A stretch of DNA of 64,000 nt from Linanthus parryae (GCA_023055425.1 JALGPY010000005.1:4551501-4615500), one strand, 5' to 3'. Positions 12,013 through 24,052 are shown, counted from the stretch's first letter. Translations and numbers: made by a program. Notes: generated from the letters alone by a model not told the origin.

Positions 12013-12450
12013 ATGATCCGCTTTGTTTGCTTAATCTTCACGGTTCCTTAGCTTGAATTTCATGTGCCCCTATGTGCTCTTGAGCTCATTTTTTTTTCCC
12101 GTAACACGCTTCCCAACATCCTCGGGAATCTTCTCGTGATCACATCTTTCTCATTCAAATTCCGCTTTTTTTTTTTTATTGTCCGAACTCCGATGCGCGC
12201 ATTTCCATGCGAGTCCACACACATCAAGAAGGGGAGTCCGAATCGCGTAATAACCTGTAAACCTGCGGAGACTCAACTCAAATGTCAAATTCTCGCTCTC
12301 TCACCCCTCAGATAACAAAACGGAATTAAAAACGCACACAACAGTATTTAAAACACACTATCTAAACTAATGCATAAAATACGTTGGGTTGCCTCCCAAC
12401 AAGCGCTTGTAATTTACGGTCGACAGCCCGACCCAGTTACCTCTGCCACC
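11223..12450 (-). other. Non-coding 3' internal region of the Athila-like element
   Basis: No convincing coding frame. The end next to the LTR contains the purine-rich tract (GGTAAGTGTGGAGGTATT on the - strand) preceded by GCTCGGGACGCGCAAAA, which is shared with the related + strand element at 17042-17076. A run of about 38 T residues (about 11971-12008) lies in the middle. Athila elements typically have such a region where an env-like gene may or may not be present, and none is seen here. Confidence 0.7.
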
Positions 12451-13014
12451 TCACGAGGGTGGTCTGGCACATTGTGCCGCTTCCAGCTTAGCTTTCCTGT
12501 GTTGGATTTGAAGCACTGCTTCATGTGCGTGCACCGCTGATGGCTTATTTCTTTCCCAGTAGTCAGGTGGATCCCCTGGCGACAACTCTGGGATTTGACG
12601 CTTCATTGGAACAGAAAATGGAACCCCTGGCTGATACTCCCACGAGTATTGGGGCGTCGGTTTGAAGACCCGAAACGTCTCCATGTCATCATTGACCCTC
12701 ATAATCAGCTCCCCATTCTCTACATCAATGAGAGTACGACCTGTCGCCAAGAACGGTCTGCCCAAAATGATAGGCACATCACCTGCTGGCATATCCAATA
12801 TGACAAAATCGGCAGGAATTATCAGGCTGCCAACCCTCACAAGGACATCCTTTATCATCCCACATGCTCTCTTGGATGATTTGTCTGCAAATTGGAGAGT
12901 GATACAAGTTCTTGGAGGCTCCCCCACACTTAGCTTTTTGAATACCGACAACGGCATCAAATTCACGCTCGCTCCTAGATCACAGAGAGCCCTTCCCGTG
13001 TAGGCGTCACCCAA
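12451..13014 (-). CDS. Aspartic protease domain of the Athila-like element
   Basis: About 187 codons without a stop. The active-site motif of Athila-type retroviral-like protease appears as DLGASVNLMP near the N-terminus, followed by the flap region and PIILGRPFLATGRTLIDVE. Protease would cut Gag and Pol inside the particle. The frame is the same as that of gag upstream and is separated from it only by one TAG codon just after LPKK (near 13045), where related elements read on through LKDPGSF. The ATG-like first codon is therefore not a real start: gag and protease were one frame, or are joined by stop readthrough. The frame ends without reaching reverse transcriptase. Confidence 0.8.
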   Translation of the reverse strand: MGDAYTGRALCDLGASVNLMPLSVFKKLSVGEPPRTCITLQFADKSSKRACGMIKDVLVRVGSLIIPADFVILDMPAGDVPIILGRPFLATGRTLIDVENGELIMRVNDDMETFRVFKPTPQYSWEYQPGVPFSVPMKRQIPELSPGDPPDYWERNKPSAVHAHEAVLQIQHRKAKLEAAQCARPPS

Positions 13015-13047
13015 GGTAGCTTCAATGACAAAACTACCTGGATCCTT

Positions 13048-14574
13048 CTATTTCTTAGGTAGTCCATGCAAAACACATGAACTAACCTGTTCATTTAAGT
13101 TCACTCTCTGAAATTCATCCACCGCTTTCTTACCAAGGACTGCATCTTTAATAAACCTTGCATATTTTGGCATCTTTTGAAGTGCCTCAATCAACGGAAT
13201 ATTAATGTGAAGTTTTGAAAATACGTTTAGAAAGCGCCTGTATTCCTCAGAATCGTCCTTCTTCTTCCTAGTACGTAATGGAAATGGTATTTCTGGAGAA
13301 GGAGAAGGAGATGGAAGTGGTACCTCAGTAGATTTCTCTGCATCCTGGTGAGTCATGCCCTTTGATTGGGGGATCATGACAGGTGCCTTCTCAGAATCGA
13401 AGACTTCATGTTCCTTTGCTTTAGATGTTGTAGCTCTGGCATGACTCGGATATGGTGGATCCTCAAGTGCAATACCACTTCGAGTTGTGATAGCTTGAGC
13501 TTGCTCCTCAGAAGTATGAACAATGTTGCTTGGTGCTCTTTGTTCGATTTTCTCTTTCAGATCTTTTATTTCTGCTTGAGCCACCTGAAGTGCAATTGCC
13601 AAAGAGCTGACATGTGTGGACATGTCCGTCATGTGCTGAGCCATTACCTCTATTATCCCTGTCATCTCGGACGAATTTGAAGGTGGTACTGGCTGCTGCT
13701 GATGCATCTCTGGACTAGCTACTTCATGTACTACCTCCACCGCATTCACCTGAACCATGCCATGTGCCAGTGAGCTATGCTTCATCGGTTCTTGATGTTG
13801 GCACTCATAATCCAAGCTCTCCTCTTGCTCAACCACACGTCTCATCAACTCATATGCACCGTCAACATCACATTTGAACAAGAAACTGCCCCCAGCTTCT
13901 CTATCAATCTTGTTTTTGTCAAGCATTCCAAGTGCATCATAGAAGATCTGTATGATCTGGCTTTTTGCAATGCCATAGTTGGGGCATTTGCGTAGCAAGA
14001 AGTTGAGACGCTCCCATGCTTTGACCATGGATTCATTTTGCTTTTGCCTGAATGACCAAATCTCGTTCTGCAGCTGAATCATGCGTGAGATGGGAAAGAA
14101 TTTACTCATGAACTGGGAGGCACAGTCTTCCCATGTCTTGATTGAGTTGGATGGCAATGAATCCAGCCAATCCATAGCAGCTCCCTTGAGGCAATGAGGG
14201 AAGAGCATTAGTTTTATTGATTCGGAAGTGACCCCACTATAACGGATTAGCCCACAGTGGCTCTGAAATCTCCCAATGAATGCATGTGGATCTTCCTCGT
14301 CTGTCCCAGCAAACGTACACTGGTCCTGAGCAAATTGAATTGTGCCGAGCTTGAGACAGAAGGTTTCTGCCTGAATTGGTGGCACCACAATTGCTGGCTC
14401 CCTTCCTTTAAGATCCGCCTCAAATGCGTGGATTATTGCTTTCCCTGAACGATTATATGGCATTGAGGTCGGGTGCGGTCTTGATGTTGCTGCCAGTGCT
14501 TTCTCTACAGCTTCAGCCACCAAAGCTTGTAGCTGCTCTGTGGTGAGGCTAATCTGCCCTTGTCCTTCCGCCAT
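13048..14574 (-). CDS. gag: Gag polyprotein of the Athila-like element
   Basis: About 508 codons from MAEGQGQ; a further in-frame ATG lies 27 bases upstream at 14601. The capsid-like retrotransposon gag domain covers about residues 70-260: CLKGAAMDWLDSLPSNSI, then FMSKFFPISRM, then WERLNFLLRKCPNYGI, the standard Athila order. A charged, coiled-coil-like segment and a basic linker follow. The frame closes at a TAG after VLHGLPKK, and the same frame continues with protease. No zinc knuckle is visible, as is common for Athila Gag. Particle formation in the cytoplasm is the expected role. Confidence 0.9.
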   Translation of the reverse strand: MAEGQGQISLTTEQLQALVAEAVEKALAATSRPHPTSMPYNRSGKAIIHAFEADLKGREPAIVVPPIQAETFCLKLGTIQFAQDQCTFAGTDEEDPHAFIGRFQSHCGLIRYSGVTSESIKLMLFPHCLKGAAMDWLDSLPSNSIKTWEDCASQFMSKFFPISRMIQLQNEIWSFRQKQNESMVKAWERLNFLLRKCPNYGIAKSQIIQIFYDALGMLDKNKIDREAGGSFLFKCDVDGAYELMRRVVEQEESLDYECQHQEPMKHSSLAHGMVQVNAVEVVHEVASPEMHQQQPVPPSNSSEMTGIIEVMAQHMTDMSTHVSSLAIALQVAQAEIKDLKEKIEQRAPSNIVHTSEEQAQAITTRSGIALEDPPYPSHARATTSKAKEHEVFDSEKAPVMIPQSKGMTHQDAEKSTEVPLPSPSPSPEIPFPLRTRKKKDDSEEYRRFLNVFSKLHINIPLIEALQKMPKYARFIKDAVLGKKAVDEFQRVNLNEQVSSCVLHGLPKK

Positions 14575-14687
14575 AGCTACCTGAGAAAACAACACTAGCA
14601 CACCCGTGAGGTAAACAGATAATAAAAAAAAGAGAATAAAAGAAGTATCCTAAATTAATTTTTAACTAAACTAATAAACCGTTTAAT

Positions 14688-14705
14688 TCCCCGGCAACGG
14701 CGCCA
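14688..14705 (-). other. Primer-binding site GGCGCCGTTGCCGGGG
   Basis: On the - strand, six bases after the 5' LTR, TGGCGCCGTTGCCGGGGA is the primer site typical of Athila/Tat-type plant elements, usually assigned to tRNA-Asp. It fixes the orientation of the element. Confidence 0.85.
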
Positions 14706-14711
14706 AAAACT

Positions 14712-16284
14712 TGACACGATTTCTTACGTGTATACGCAAGTGCACGGTCAAGTAGTAAGTGGAGTATTTTACGACTCCGAGTATCGAACCCAAGGGAATT
14801 TACGATTATTAGCTAATTAAGAATTAAATTTATGATACGTAAGTAACCGGTAAAAAGTGTTTGATTTTATAACGCTGTCGCCCACAAACAAGCGACTAAA
14901 TAACAACTAAGTTAACTATTTTTGTATGCTTTTCTGTTGAAAAGAATAATTATCACAGAATACGAGTATGGAGAAGGACTAGGCAATCAATGGTCCCTAG
15001 GGTTGTTAACGATTTCCGGGTTGTGCTTGAAACACTCTACGCACGTTCTAGTTATATCGGGTAATACTCATCACGATCTTCTCTCGATCTCACGTGAATT
15101 TGTGTAAATAATAGATTTCGGGTCCTCTCGGTCCACCTCCGTCTACTCCTACGATCTAATTAATCTGGTAGGCTTCGTTCACCGGGTCCTATCGGTCCAC
15201 CGAATTCACTAAGTTCTAACGCAATCAATCGAAACTACCCTCACACGATTAATCAAGTTTCTATCTCCTCTCGGTCTCAAGAAACTACAAGATCACCTAA
15301 ACTATTCTTTAACACGTCTCAATGAGTTCACTTTCGTGCAACCCTATCAACAAGTAACATTCTACGGGTGATCAAGCCAAGAACATTAAGAATTGAGTAC
15401 AAGAATAGATAAGCTAACAAGAACGTTCATAGAATTAAGCAAAAGCATGCATCAAGTCCAAAATCCGGAAAATCATCCAACAAACCCTAGTTTTCCATCA
15501 ATCACCTAGCTTTAAGAAGTTTAGCTAGACATAATATTGTTCAACATAATCAAAATCATAGAGTTCATGAAGAATAGAAGAAGAAAAGATGATCAAACGC
15601 TTGAATCTTCAATGTTGATGATCTTTCAAGCTCCAAGCTTTGTCTCCTATCTTCCCTAGCTCCCAAGACTTCAAAGATGCGTCAATCTCCCCTTCATAGG
15701 TCGTTCTCCACGTTTTCTAGCAGCTGGGCACGCTTTTTAATGAAACTATGCCGAAATTGCACTTCAGCCCCTCTACTTTGTAATTCCCGGACAGAATTAT
15801 TTGCTGATTTTTCACGGGCTGTATCTCCCTCATACGGACTCGTCTTCGGGCCTACCATATACCGTTGGAAAGCTACGGATGTCTACTTTCCAATGCCGCA
15901 AGCCTTGCTTCAAAATTCCTTGTAGATCTTCCTGGGCATCGAAAAGAGTGCAGGCTGGTCCTGTGTGACTTTTCCAACTTCTCTTCGTTTGTGCGTCTCC
16001 TTTTCTCCTCTTCATCTAGCTCCATTCCAAGCATATCCAAGCATCTCATAAGCTCCATTGCACCTCTTTAACCTGAGATACACAACACTAAACAACCCGT
16101 GCAATTATCATAGCAAATATGAGAGAAAACATGCACAAATAAGCTAGAAACACAACTTTTCACTCTTAGGCTTGTAAGTCATCAATTCCACATATTAACG
16201 CACATATAACATATAAATCATGTGAAATAAGCCTATTAAAAGTAATATGGAAGTATAAAAATAACTCCTAAAAGAGAGTTATCA
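14712..16284 (-). repeat. 5' LTR (1573 bp) of the Athila-like element, intact
   Basis: On the - strand it runs TGATAACTC to GTGTCA and is followed on the + side by target duplication GTGTT (16285-16289). It is homologous to 391-814 plus 10074-11222, and more distantly to the + strand LTR at 17077-18127. Confidence 0.92.
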
Positions 16285-17076
16285 GTGTTGAGTCGGTTCC
16301 ATGTGGTACGGTTGCCTCGGCCTAAGTGAAGTCGGGGGGCGTACACCACCATCCCTTAAGGCGGTTTCAAGAGCTAACCGAAAAAGCCCACACTTAGTTG
16401 CTCTAAATGCACGGTTGAAAAAATTAGAAGAGAATGAAATCTAAAATGAATCAAAATCTTCTCTTGGATTAAATACGGTGAACAACCTAATGTGCCTCCG
16501 TTTCGCGCAGGGAATTTGGATTCAATCCAATTAGAGCGGGTAAGGAAAATTAAAGTCAAGCCGTATTACACAGAGTTGTGTCTCCCGTCACTGGGACAAT
16601 TTGCATTCAAATGAAATAACGGCTAAGAGGGTTTGAAAACCTCATATGACTTGGCGACGAAAGACTATCTTAGTACTTAAGATGCCTAGACCCTCTGAGC
16701 TAAAGGACGTGCCCAAGTCTTGGATTGTTTATGGTGGATGTTTGGGGACCCCTTAGTGAACTTGTGCGTATGATCATCTCATCTAAATTTCTTGCTATTG
16801 GTTGTGAAATTTCGAAAAGACTTGTGAGAGCTTGATGATTTTGGTTAATGATAGCGAGATTGCCCAATCTCTAAAGAAAAAGAAAAAAAATTGCGTTATT
16901 TTATTACTTGCATTGTGTAAAATCGAGTTGCATTGTCTATAGTCATGTAGATTGCATTGCGTGTGTGGGTTGTTTGTGTCACATGGCTAGTAAAGTTTTA
17001 CGCAACTCGGTGGATTAAAACGTAGTGTAAGGTTTGATTTTGCTCGGGACGCGCAAAAAGGTAGTGTGGGGGAATT
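16285..17076 (+). mobile_element. Athila-like element, 3' internal region (right part)
   Basis: Continues 1-390 after the nested insertion. No coding frame is recognised. It ends in GCTCGGGACGCGCAAAAA and the polypurine tract GTAGTGTGGGGGAATT, immediately before an LTR starting TGATAACTC at 17077. That tract matches the one of the - strand Athila-like element, so the two are relatives in opposite orientation. Confidence 0.75.
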
Positions 17077-18127
17077 TGATAACTCTTTATTAGAGTTATA
17101 TTTCTTGCATATTTTATAACGTTTTGCGTGATTCCCGGGTTGAAATATGAGTTTTACACTATGAATGTTGAGAAAACGTAGAAAGTTGAGTTTTTAGCAC
17201 TTTATTGTTAATTCGGGCGTTTCGATGCATATTTCGATGTTATTTGTCAAATATAATCGCTTGGTATGGTTGTTCATGTTGTCTTGACAGGAAAGGATGC
17301 TAAATGATGGCTAGTAGGCATGAAACAAACTTCGGAAGCAAAGCAAACTCAAGAGGAAGCAAGAGAAGCAAAGTCGGAGGAGCAAAAGTGATCAATCTCC
17401 ACTATTTTGATTGTATCTCGAGTTCTACAATGAATTTTGGAGTGAGACCAGTGGAAAATGAAAGTAGACTCAAAGAGCTTTCCAACGATAGGTCACAGAG
17501 CTAAAGCGAAGATCGGACGAGAATGATATGGTCCGTCAAAGATGGCAAAATGGAAGAAAAACAAACTGCTGGATATTAAGAACACCCAAACTGTTCGCAC
17601 GAACAGTCGGGTGTTCGTGCGAACAGCTGGGCCAGATGCAACTTTCTTGGGTTTTTTGGTGATTTATTGAAAGTTTGATGGCTCTAACCTATTTCCAACG
17701 TATTGGGACGATCCTAAGGGGGTATTCACACATATTTGGAGTCTAGAGAGCTGGAGAAGATGGGAGAACAATCTTGGAGCAAGAATCATCAATTACATTG
17801 AAGATTTAAGCGTTTGATCTTCGTTTCTTCATCTTTTCTTCATGAACTCTATGATTTTGATCATGTTCAACAATATTATGTCTAGCTAAACACTTTAAGC
17901 TAGGTGATTGATGGAAAACTAGGGTTTGTTGGATGATTTTCCGGATTTTGACTTGATGCATGCTTTTTGCTTAAATTCTATGAACGTTCTTGTTAGCTTA
18001 TCTATTCTTGTACTTATTTATTAATGTTCTTGGCTAAATCACCCGTAGAATATTACTTGTTGATAGGTTTGCACGAAAGTGAGCTCATTGAGACGTGTTA
18101 AAGAATAGTTTAGGTGATCTTGTAGTT
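17077..18127 (+). repeat. 3' LTR of the outer Athila-like element, truncated
   Basis: Starts TGATAACTC. It shares with the other Athila-like LTRs a long stretch around 17800-18127 (reverse complement of about 15290-15600) and then breaks off at GATCTTGTAGTT, where homology is lost. A divergent segment at about 17290-17760 holds the inverted pair CTGTTCGCACGAACAG and TGTTCGTGCGAACAG. No target duplication remains because the far end is gone. Confidence 0.75.
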
Positions 18128-18668
18128 GAAGCAAGCTAGGACCCCGCTGCAGCCGCCACACTCTCCACCTCCGGCGGCATTGTCGGCAAGCTCCACCGAA
18201 GCTCCGCCCCAGCTCTCCCTCGCTTCCAGTACTTCCAGTAGACTCCTAGAGCCCCGACTAGGTCAACAACAAGCTCAGAACCGGCCAAGAAGCCATTAAA
18301 TCCGGCGGGTGAGCTTCAACTCCGACGACTCCGACTCGAGACTTCGACCCGTCGCATATCTTCACAGTTTCCGGCCATTTTTGGCCTAGGTACGTGCTAT
18401 ACCCTCGGTTTAGTTGTTATATGAAATCAAAATCAAGAATTGATAGCTAAAATCATGACTAGAGAAGCTAAATCAAGTTTGTTGTTGAAAAGGAGGTTAA
18501 AGTGTATTTTTCAGAAATTATAATAACATGACAAAGGGGGTTGTTTGGAGTTTTCAGAAACTAGGGGGTGCCTGGAGTATTTTAACATAACTGTTTAAGA
18601 AATAAATAGGGTATTTGTTAATTTTAAATATAATTTAAGATTTATTTAACTACACACTTTTAGTTAAA

Positions 18669-18670
<2 letters not shown>

Positions 18671-18764
<94 letters not shown>
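18671..18764. repeat. (AAT)n microsatellite
   Basis: About 31 uninterrupted AAT units. Confidence 0.97.
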
Positions 18765-19100
18765 TTTTGGATTAACAATAATTTCTAAAAATAGTAGTTT
18801 TTGTTCTCGTCTTGAAAAATTGATTCGGGTGAAGAAAATAGTAAACGGGTGGTTTGTTAAAAATTATAATAGAAGCGTTTTTGTTAAAAACTTGCAATAA
18901 ACAATGTTTAATCACTTAGCCTACTAAATTAGTTTATAACTTGTAAAATTAGACTTTTCACTATTTCAAAATAATATAGTATCGTGTGAAGTTTTCTTAA
19001 AAACATAATAGTCGAAATATCACTTTGTCGTTATAATTCAAATTAGTTAAGTATAATTTCTTTAGCTCATAATTTCATTAATCTAAATAGTCACTTTAAA

Positions 19101-19122
19101 TAATAATAATAATAATAATAAT

Positions 19123-19206
<84 letters not shown>
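19101..19206. repeat. (AAT)n microsatellite, second
   Basis: About 35 AAT units with one interruption (ATATTAAT near 19131-19137), about 340 bp from the first array in the same LTR remnant. Confidence 0.96.
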
Positions 19207-19207
<1 letters not shown>

Positions 19208-20421
19208 GTTGTTTAAAAATAGATGAGTTGTTTCATTTTTTAGGAAATTATAAATGGGTAATAAAACGATAGAAATATAAATAGTGGGGTTTAAGTTGAT
19301 ATAAATACTCTTTAAGGACTTATATCATTTTATTTGGATATTTGTTGACGTAGAAGACACGATTTGTAGGTGGCGTCTTTGTAGGCCCGAGCCACTGCTA
19401 GGACGTGCTTTTGCTGCGAAAAGTAAGGTAAGTGAACATGCCAAGCCTTGCGTGCCAAGCTCCTTTCGTGTCGCAAGTTGATTTTAGTAATTGTCTCAAA
19501 AAGTGCTTGTTATTTATTTATAGGTTTATTTCAGATTTCCTTACATTGTTAAGAAGTTATTTTGCTTGATATTGTCACACGAATAACATTAATGCATAAT
19601 TAATTAAAGTGGAAAGAGTTGTACGAGAGAAGCGTATTATTGCCGTGTTGACTTTGTTCACTCGGCCTGTGATTAGATTGGTCGTGTTGGCTTCATCCTC
19701 TCGACCCGTTTTTAGTTTAACCCGGTCGCAACCTGCTGGGTCGCTCCATGTACTCACCTCTCTGGCCGCAAGAAGTCTTAGGGGGGTGCCGGCACTTAAG
19801 GTCTTGGATGCGTAGAGTTAGTAGATTCTTCCCCGTGTCAACAAAGTTAATAATACGGATTCTCTGAGATATGGATATTTAAGAAAGAGAAGAAGAAAGA
19901 GATTGGGACTAATCATCCCCGTTTGAAATATGAGAAAGGAAGATCAAAAGAAATAAAATCCTATAAGTGTTTTTACTGTTTTACAGTTTATATTTGAGTT
20001 CCTGATTTACTCTGCAAGTTTTACAATTTTTATGATTTATTTCCTCTTTATATTTATTGTGAAAAGGAAGTTATGTCTCATCTTCCGTTTTACGAGCTTG
20101 GGTGTCACTTACTCAGTATTTCCATGCTGACTTTGAAAACTGCGGTTCCTGTTTCCTTCCCACCGCAGGTTTAGGAGCTGAAGACTGGTGTAGCTGGGAA
20201 CGAGACTCACGTAGTTGGATTTCACCTTGAGTAGAATCTAGTTTTGGCTAGTTAAGAATAATGTAGTAGTTTCAGAAACGCTTGTGTAATATTTAGAAAC
20301 TTTTGTGTCGTTTAATATTATGTAATAAATAAATATTTTGGGATGTTATGCTTTTGATTTCCGCCGTTACTTATAGCATCGCCCTCCCGGTCTTGTCCGA
20401 GCCGGATGAGGGGGTTGTTGC

Positions 20422-22463
20422 ACCATGGGCATAAAATGTTTACTTGATTCAAAAGCATACATACATACATAATAGGGAAACATGAATATACATAAGCTTG
20501 TAAGAAACTTGAGGTTCGATACAAACTTCAGGATGTAGGGTAACTCACCTTGCGAGCTTAATCCATTTAATTAACATTCCTTAGTCCAAATTTCAATCAT
20601 CTTTAATCATACGAGCATCAACTCCATTGTCACATAATAGCAAAGAAGGCTACAAATAACACATACGGTCACTTAGGCGAAATCATTCCAAACATAGCAC
20701 ATAATCACATAGCTAAATGACATGAATCTTATGAGTACAAAACTAACTTTTCTCATATTCATATCTACAACCTTATACTTATTATTAGGTGCATATGACA
20801 TGTCTAATGCAACACGTGAATAGAGATGACATATAACAAACTAAAGTAACTTACATAACTAGCATTGAGAAACTTGACAAATTTTTAAATTTTACTCATA
20901 TGAAAAGTGTAACTATCGCTAGTAAAAATAAATAATAGGTGGCTCAAAATAATTATTTGGGACCTCAAATTTTGTAATAACATATAAAAAGAGTTTACTG
21001 ATAACATATAAAAATATCAAAAATTATGAAAATGCTTAAGTATTTTTAAACATTAACTTTCAGAGCTGTTTAGGTAAAACAGAGGTTGAAAAGCGGTCTT
21101 GGGAGTAAACTCATAAAATATTCATAGAAATTCCAAAATTATGAAATTTCAACTGGAAGTAAATAACACCACTGGGAACAAAATATCCAAAATTGGTAAC
21201 CATTGGAGTATAATAAGTACATGATATATATGAAATACTACTCTGGTCTGGGGTTAGATAGATACATGAAACAACCCAGGTTTTTGGCCATTTAGAAATC
21301 AAATACAAGTCCAATGAATCTAAACTTTTTACTGTAGAAATAGCATGTGAAAATACCCAGACCACGACGAATCTTTCATAATTTTCTGAAATGTTAAACT
21401 ATTTTTCCTAATTTTCTTAAAATAGGTTCTAAACATGAACTTTATACGTTTCTATACTTCAAAACTTATTGCATGAAAGAATTGCTCTACCAAAATATGA
21501 AATCACACCAACACAAGCTCTAAATCACATACATATCACTACTCATAACATATTCTTACATGAATCAAAGAGTTTTTACCTAACAAACTCACGTTTGCAC
21601 ATGCATGTATGAAGATCCTAAAGATGATGATGAATCAAGAACATGCAATCATAAATTCACCATGCTTTCATATAAATGAGACGATCAATTCTAAAATTTG
21701 TCTTAAAATGATGAATCACTAACATGCAACTAAAGATAAAGCACTTTTCATATCAAGAACATGAACTATCAACAAATTGAACACATAAAGAAGAAAATAG
21801 TGCTTACTTATAACCCTTGAGAGGAATTAGGGAATGATCTTCGATTCTTAGAGGTTGGAAGAGCTTGGATTTTGAACAAGATGAAGAAAAGACTCCCCCA
21901 ATGCATAGTATAACATTGAACTTGAGTTTTTCATGATTTAAGAGGGAGAAAAGTGAGTTTTGGTGGTGTTTTCTGAGGGTTAACACCCAGAACCGGGTAT
22001 TGCCTTCTTGAGGGAGACTTTGAGTGTTGAAGAGAGTGAGAGAGAGAGCATGAGAGGTATGAGAAGTGCTAGGGAATGACTTGATGGGATAAGGGGGGTA
22101 TTCATAATCATACATGAATGAGAGAACTCAATATCATATTATAGATAGTTAGTTGGGTGGAGGAAGGATCTAGATGTAAATATTAATTGGGAGACATTCT
22201 AACTTAGGATAAATGATGAAGAATCTAATAATTGAGAGGTTGATGCATGAAAACATAAAGTTTGGAAAACTATACAAATTTACATAAAGTTTTGGGGAAA
22301 ACTATGAATTAATACTAACTAACAAGTTGGTGAGAATAACACTCTTAAAACATTTTCTTCAAGTCTAGCATATATAATAGAGTTTTAACATTAACAAACA
22401 TATTTAGCAAATAATAATATCACTAAAAACTAAACATGCAACATAAATATGAGGGTTACTACA
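20422..22463 (-). repeat. LTR-like sequence, opposite orientation
   Basis: No gene. On the - strand it starts TGTAGTAACCCTC at 22463. A second edge GTTACCCTACA lies at 20534, giving a TG...CA unit of 1930 bp, but the flanks (CAGGA and TGATT) do not match, so the true end is uncertain and may be nearer 20422. CGCAAGGTGAGTTACC near 20545 is typical of Tekay-type LTRs. I read it as a solo or truncated LTR. Confidence 0.5.
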
Positions 22464-23374
22464 TGATTGAAGACCCCCGCCCCAGTGGATCTCCATGAGA
22501 TGCTTGTAAAAAACATGGTGGCTTCCAATTTGGGACAACCTACTATTTGATTTTCTTTTGTCCTTCTTGACTTTCTGTCAATTGTTTCATACTTTCAAAC
22601 TGATCAAAAGAAAAGATAAATAAAAATGAGCGTTGCTGTGATTAATTATGGTTTTCATTGCTTGCTAGCTGGCCCCTATCCGTGTATAGTTAGTGTCTTT
22701 TACACTGCTGCATGTTGAATTATTTCAAGCCCACAACAAAGGAAGTTGTAATTTCAAGATTGCGAATTATAAACTGCATGCACCTTGAATTGTCATATTT
22801 TCCTCGACCAACGAAAAAAATTTAAAGAAAAAAGTGTAGAGCCCCTATGTTACCACAAGGTCCACAACACAACAAACCATACAAACAACTCTAGTTATTT
22901 CAGGGAATGAGCTCAGTCCTTATAAGCATCCAACCGGACCAAATATTATCGCGGCCCAACCGAAAAGGACTTTGGAGGAGGCAAATCTAGCTAAGATATG
23001 GGGTGCTTAGTGACTCATTGTATCAAAAATAGCTCCAGTCAGGTCCCTAGTCTGCCGAAACTACAATACAACAATGAAAGAAAAAGAAAAAAAAGGAACC
23101 TCCTCATCCATTCGTAGGTTCTACGAAATTTGATGAAGAACTACACAATGATGATTCCAGTACTGATTCAAAACAGGAATGTCCCGTGGAAGCTCAATCT
23201 CCGCCCCCTCCCCCGTAGTGACGACCCGCAGGAATTTGCAAGAGAGACTCACATACCGGTGATAAACCATAATTTACAAGTGATTTTTTTGAAGTCATGA
23301 AATATTTTTTCATTATTGGCAAGATGCGACCCGATGTAAATACAACATGTACTCGCTCATTTGCCTGAAGTTGT
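22464..23374. other. No gene recognised
   Basis: AT-rich spacer without long open frames, recognisable repeats or RNA genes. Confidence 0.5.
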
Positions 23375-24000
23375 GAATGATGCTAAAGTTAATCAATACA
23401 TGCCCATTGGGCTCTGTCGTATTACTAACAAAGCGATTCCACAAATTTTTCTCTCGAAGATTAGGCCCTTTGCTTCATGAGATTATTAATCCAAAACAAC
23501 CTGCATTTGTGTCTAGGAGAATCATACAAGAAAATATAATCCTCCTCGATGAAGCTATCCATACCATCAAAAGAAATAGAGGCAAACATGGGTTAATGGT
23601 TTTTAAAGTGGACATGGACAAGCCATATGACATGTTAGAATGGATTGTTATTGATAATTAACGTTCTTTCGTAGGTTGGTCTACCTAGAAGTTCGGTGAA
23701 TCTCATTATGGAGTGTAAAAGTACTTCAGCTTTCGTTGTTCTTATCAATGGTGGTCATATGGGGTATTTCTAAACATAGCTGGCGTGTCATCAATCATCC
23801 TCATTCGCTTTTTTTCCTCACTTTCTTGATAAATAGAATCTCTCTCATCATTTTCTTACAAGTAATATTAGCTCACAGGGCTCTTGCGCTTGGAAAGCTA
23901 TCTGCAAAGGGAGAAATGTGTTGACGCTTGGGTCGGGATGGTATCTTGCCAATGGGGAGTATCTGTCATTTCTTAGCCCCGGATGGGTACCAAATGTCTC
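23375..24000 (+). pseudogene. Decayed LINE reverse transcriptase fragment
   Basis: Pieces of an L1-type reverse transcriptase appear in shifting frames: NPKQPAFVSRRIIQENIIL and KHGLMVFKVDMDKPYDMLEW (palm region), then after a frameshift GLPRSSVNLIMECKST and VVLINGGHMGYF, then a stop. Near 23875-23955 another frame gives SCAWKAICKGRNVLTLGSGW, which belongs to the zinc-binding region far downstream of RT, so a large internal deletion lies between. Stops and shifts exclude function. Confidence 0.8.
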
Positions 24001-24052
24001 TTCGCACACAATTGATCACTATATGCAGCAACATCGTCAATGCTTCAATTTT

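Larger units (their letters stand above)
391..16284 (-). mobile_element. Athila-like LTR retrotransposon, non-autonomous (gag-protease only), itself interrupted
   Basis: Complete element on the - strand with 1573-bp LTRs starting TGATAACTC and ending GTGTCA, and a perfect 5-bp target duplication GTGTT (386-390 and 16285-16289). Order on the - strand: 5' LTR 16284-14712, primer-binding site 14705-14688, gag 14574-13048, protease 13014-12451, about 1.2 kb of non-coding DNA, a purine-rich tract next to 11223, and the 3' LTR, which is split by the element at 815-10068. No reverse transcriptase, RNase H or integrase is present, so its movement would need enzymes from another element. The two LTRs differ at only a handful of positions that I could see, so insertion was recent. 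DLGAS protease, GGCGCCGTTGCCGGGG primer site and Athila-type gag support the family. Confidence 0.9.
18128..20421 (+). repeat. Truncated chromovirus-like LTR
   Basis: Begins abruptly at the broken Athila LTR. It ends with CCCGGTCTTGTCCGAGCC and GGGGGTTGTTGCA, the usual right end of Tekay/Del-type LTRs. A stretch near 18500-18600 (GGGGGTGCCTGGAGTATTTT) resembles the LTR of the gag-only element, so they are related families. No internal coding region remains. Two long AAT microsatellites lie inside. Boundaries are approximate. Confidence 0.6.

Noticed and set aside
18128..22463. Intact LTR retrotransposon with paired LTRs in opposite halves
   Set aside because: The two LTR-like stretches face opposite ways, have no internal coding region between them and no matching target duplications.
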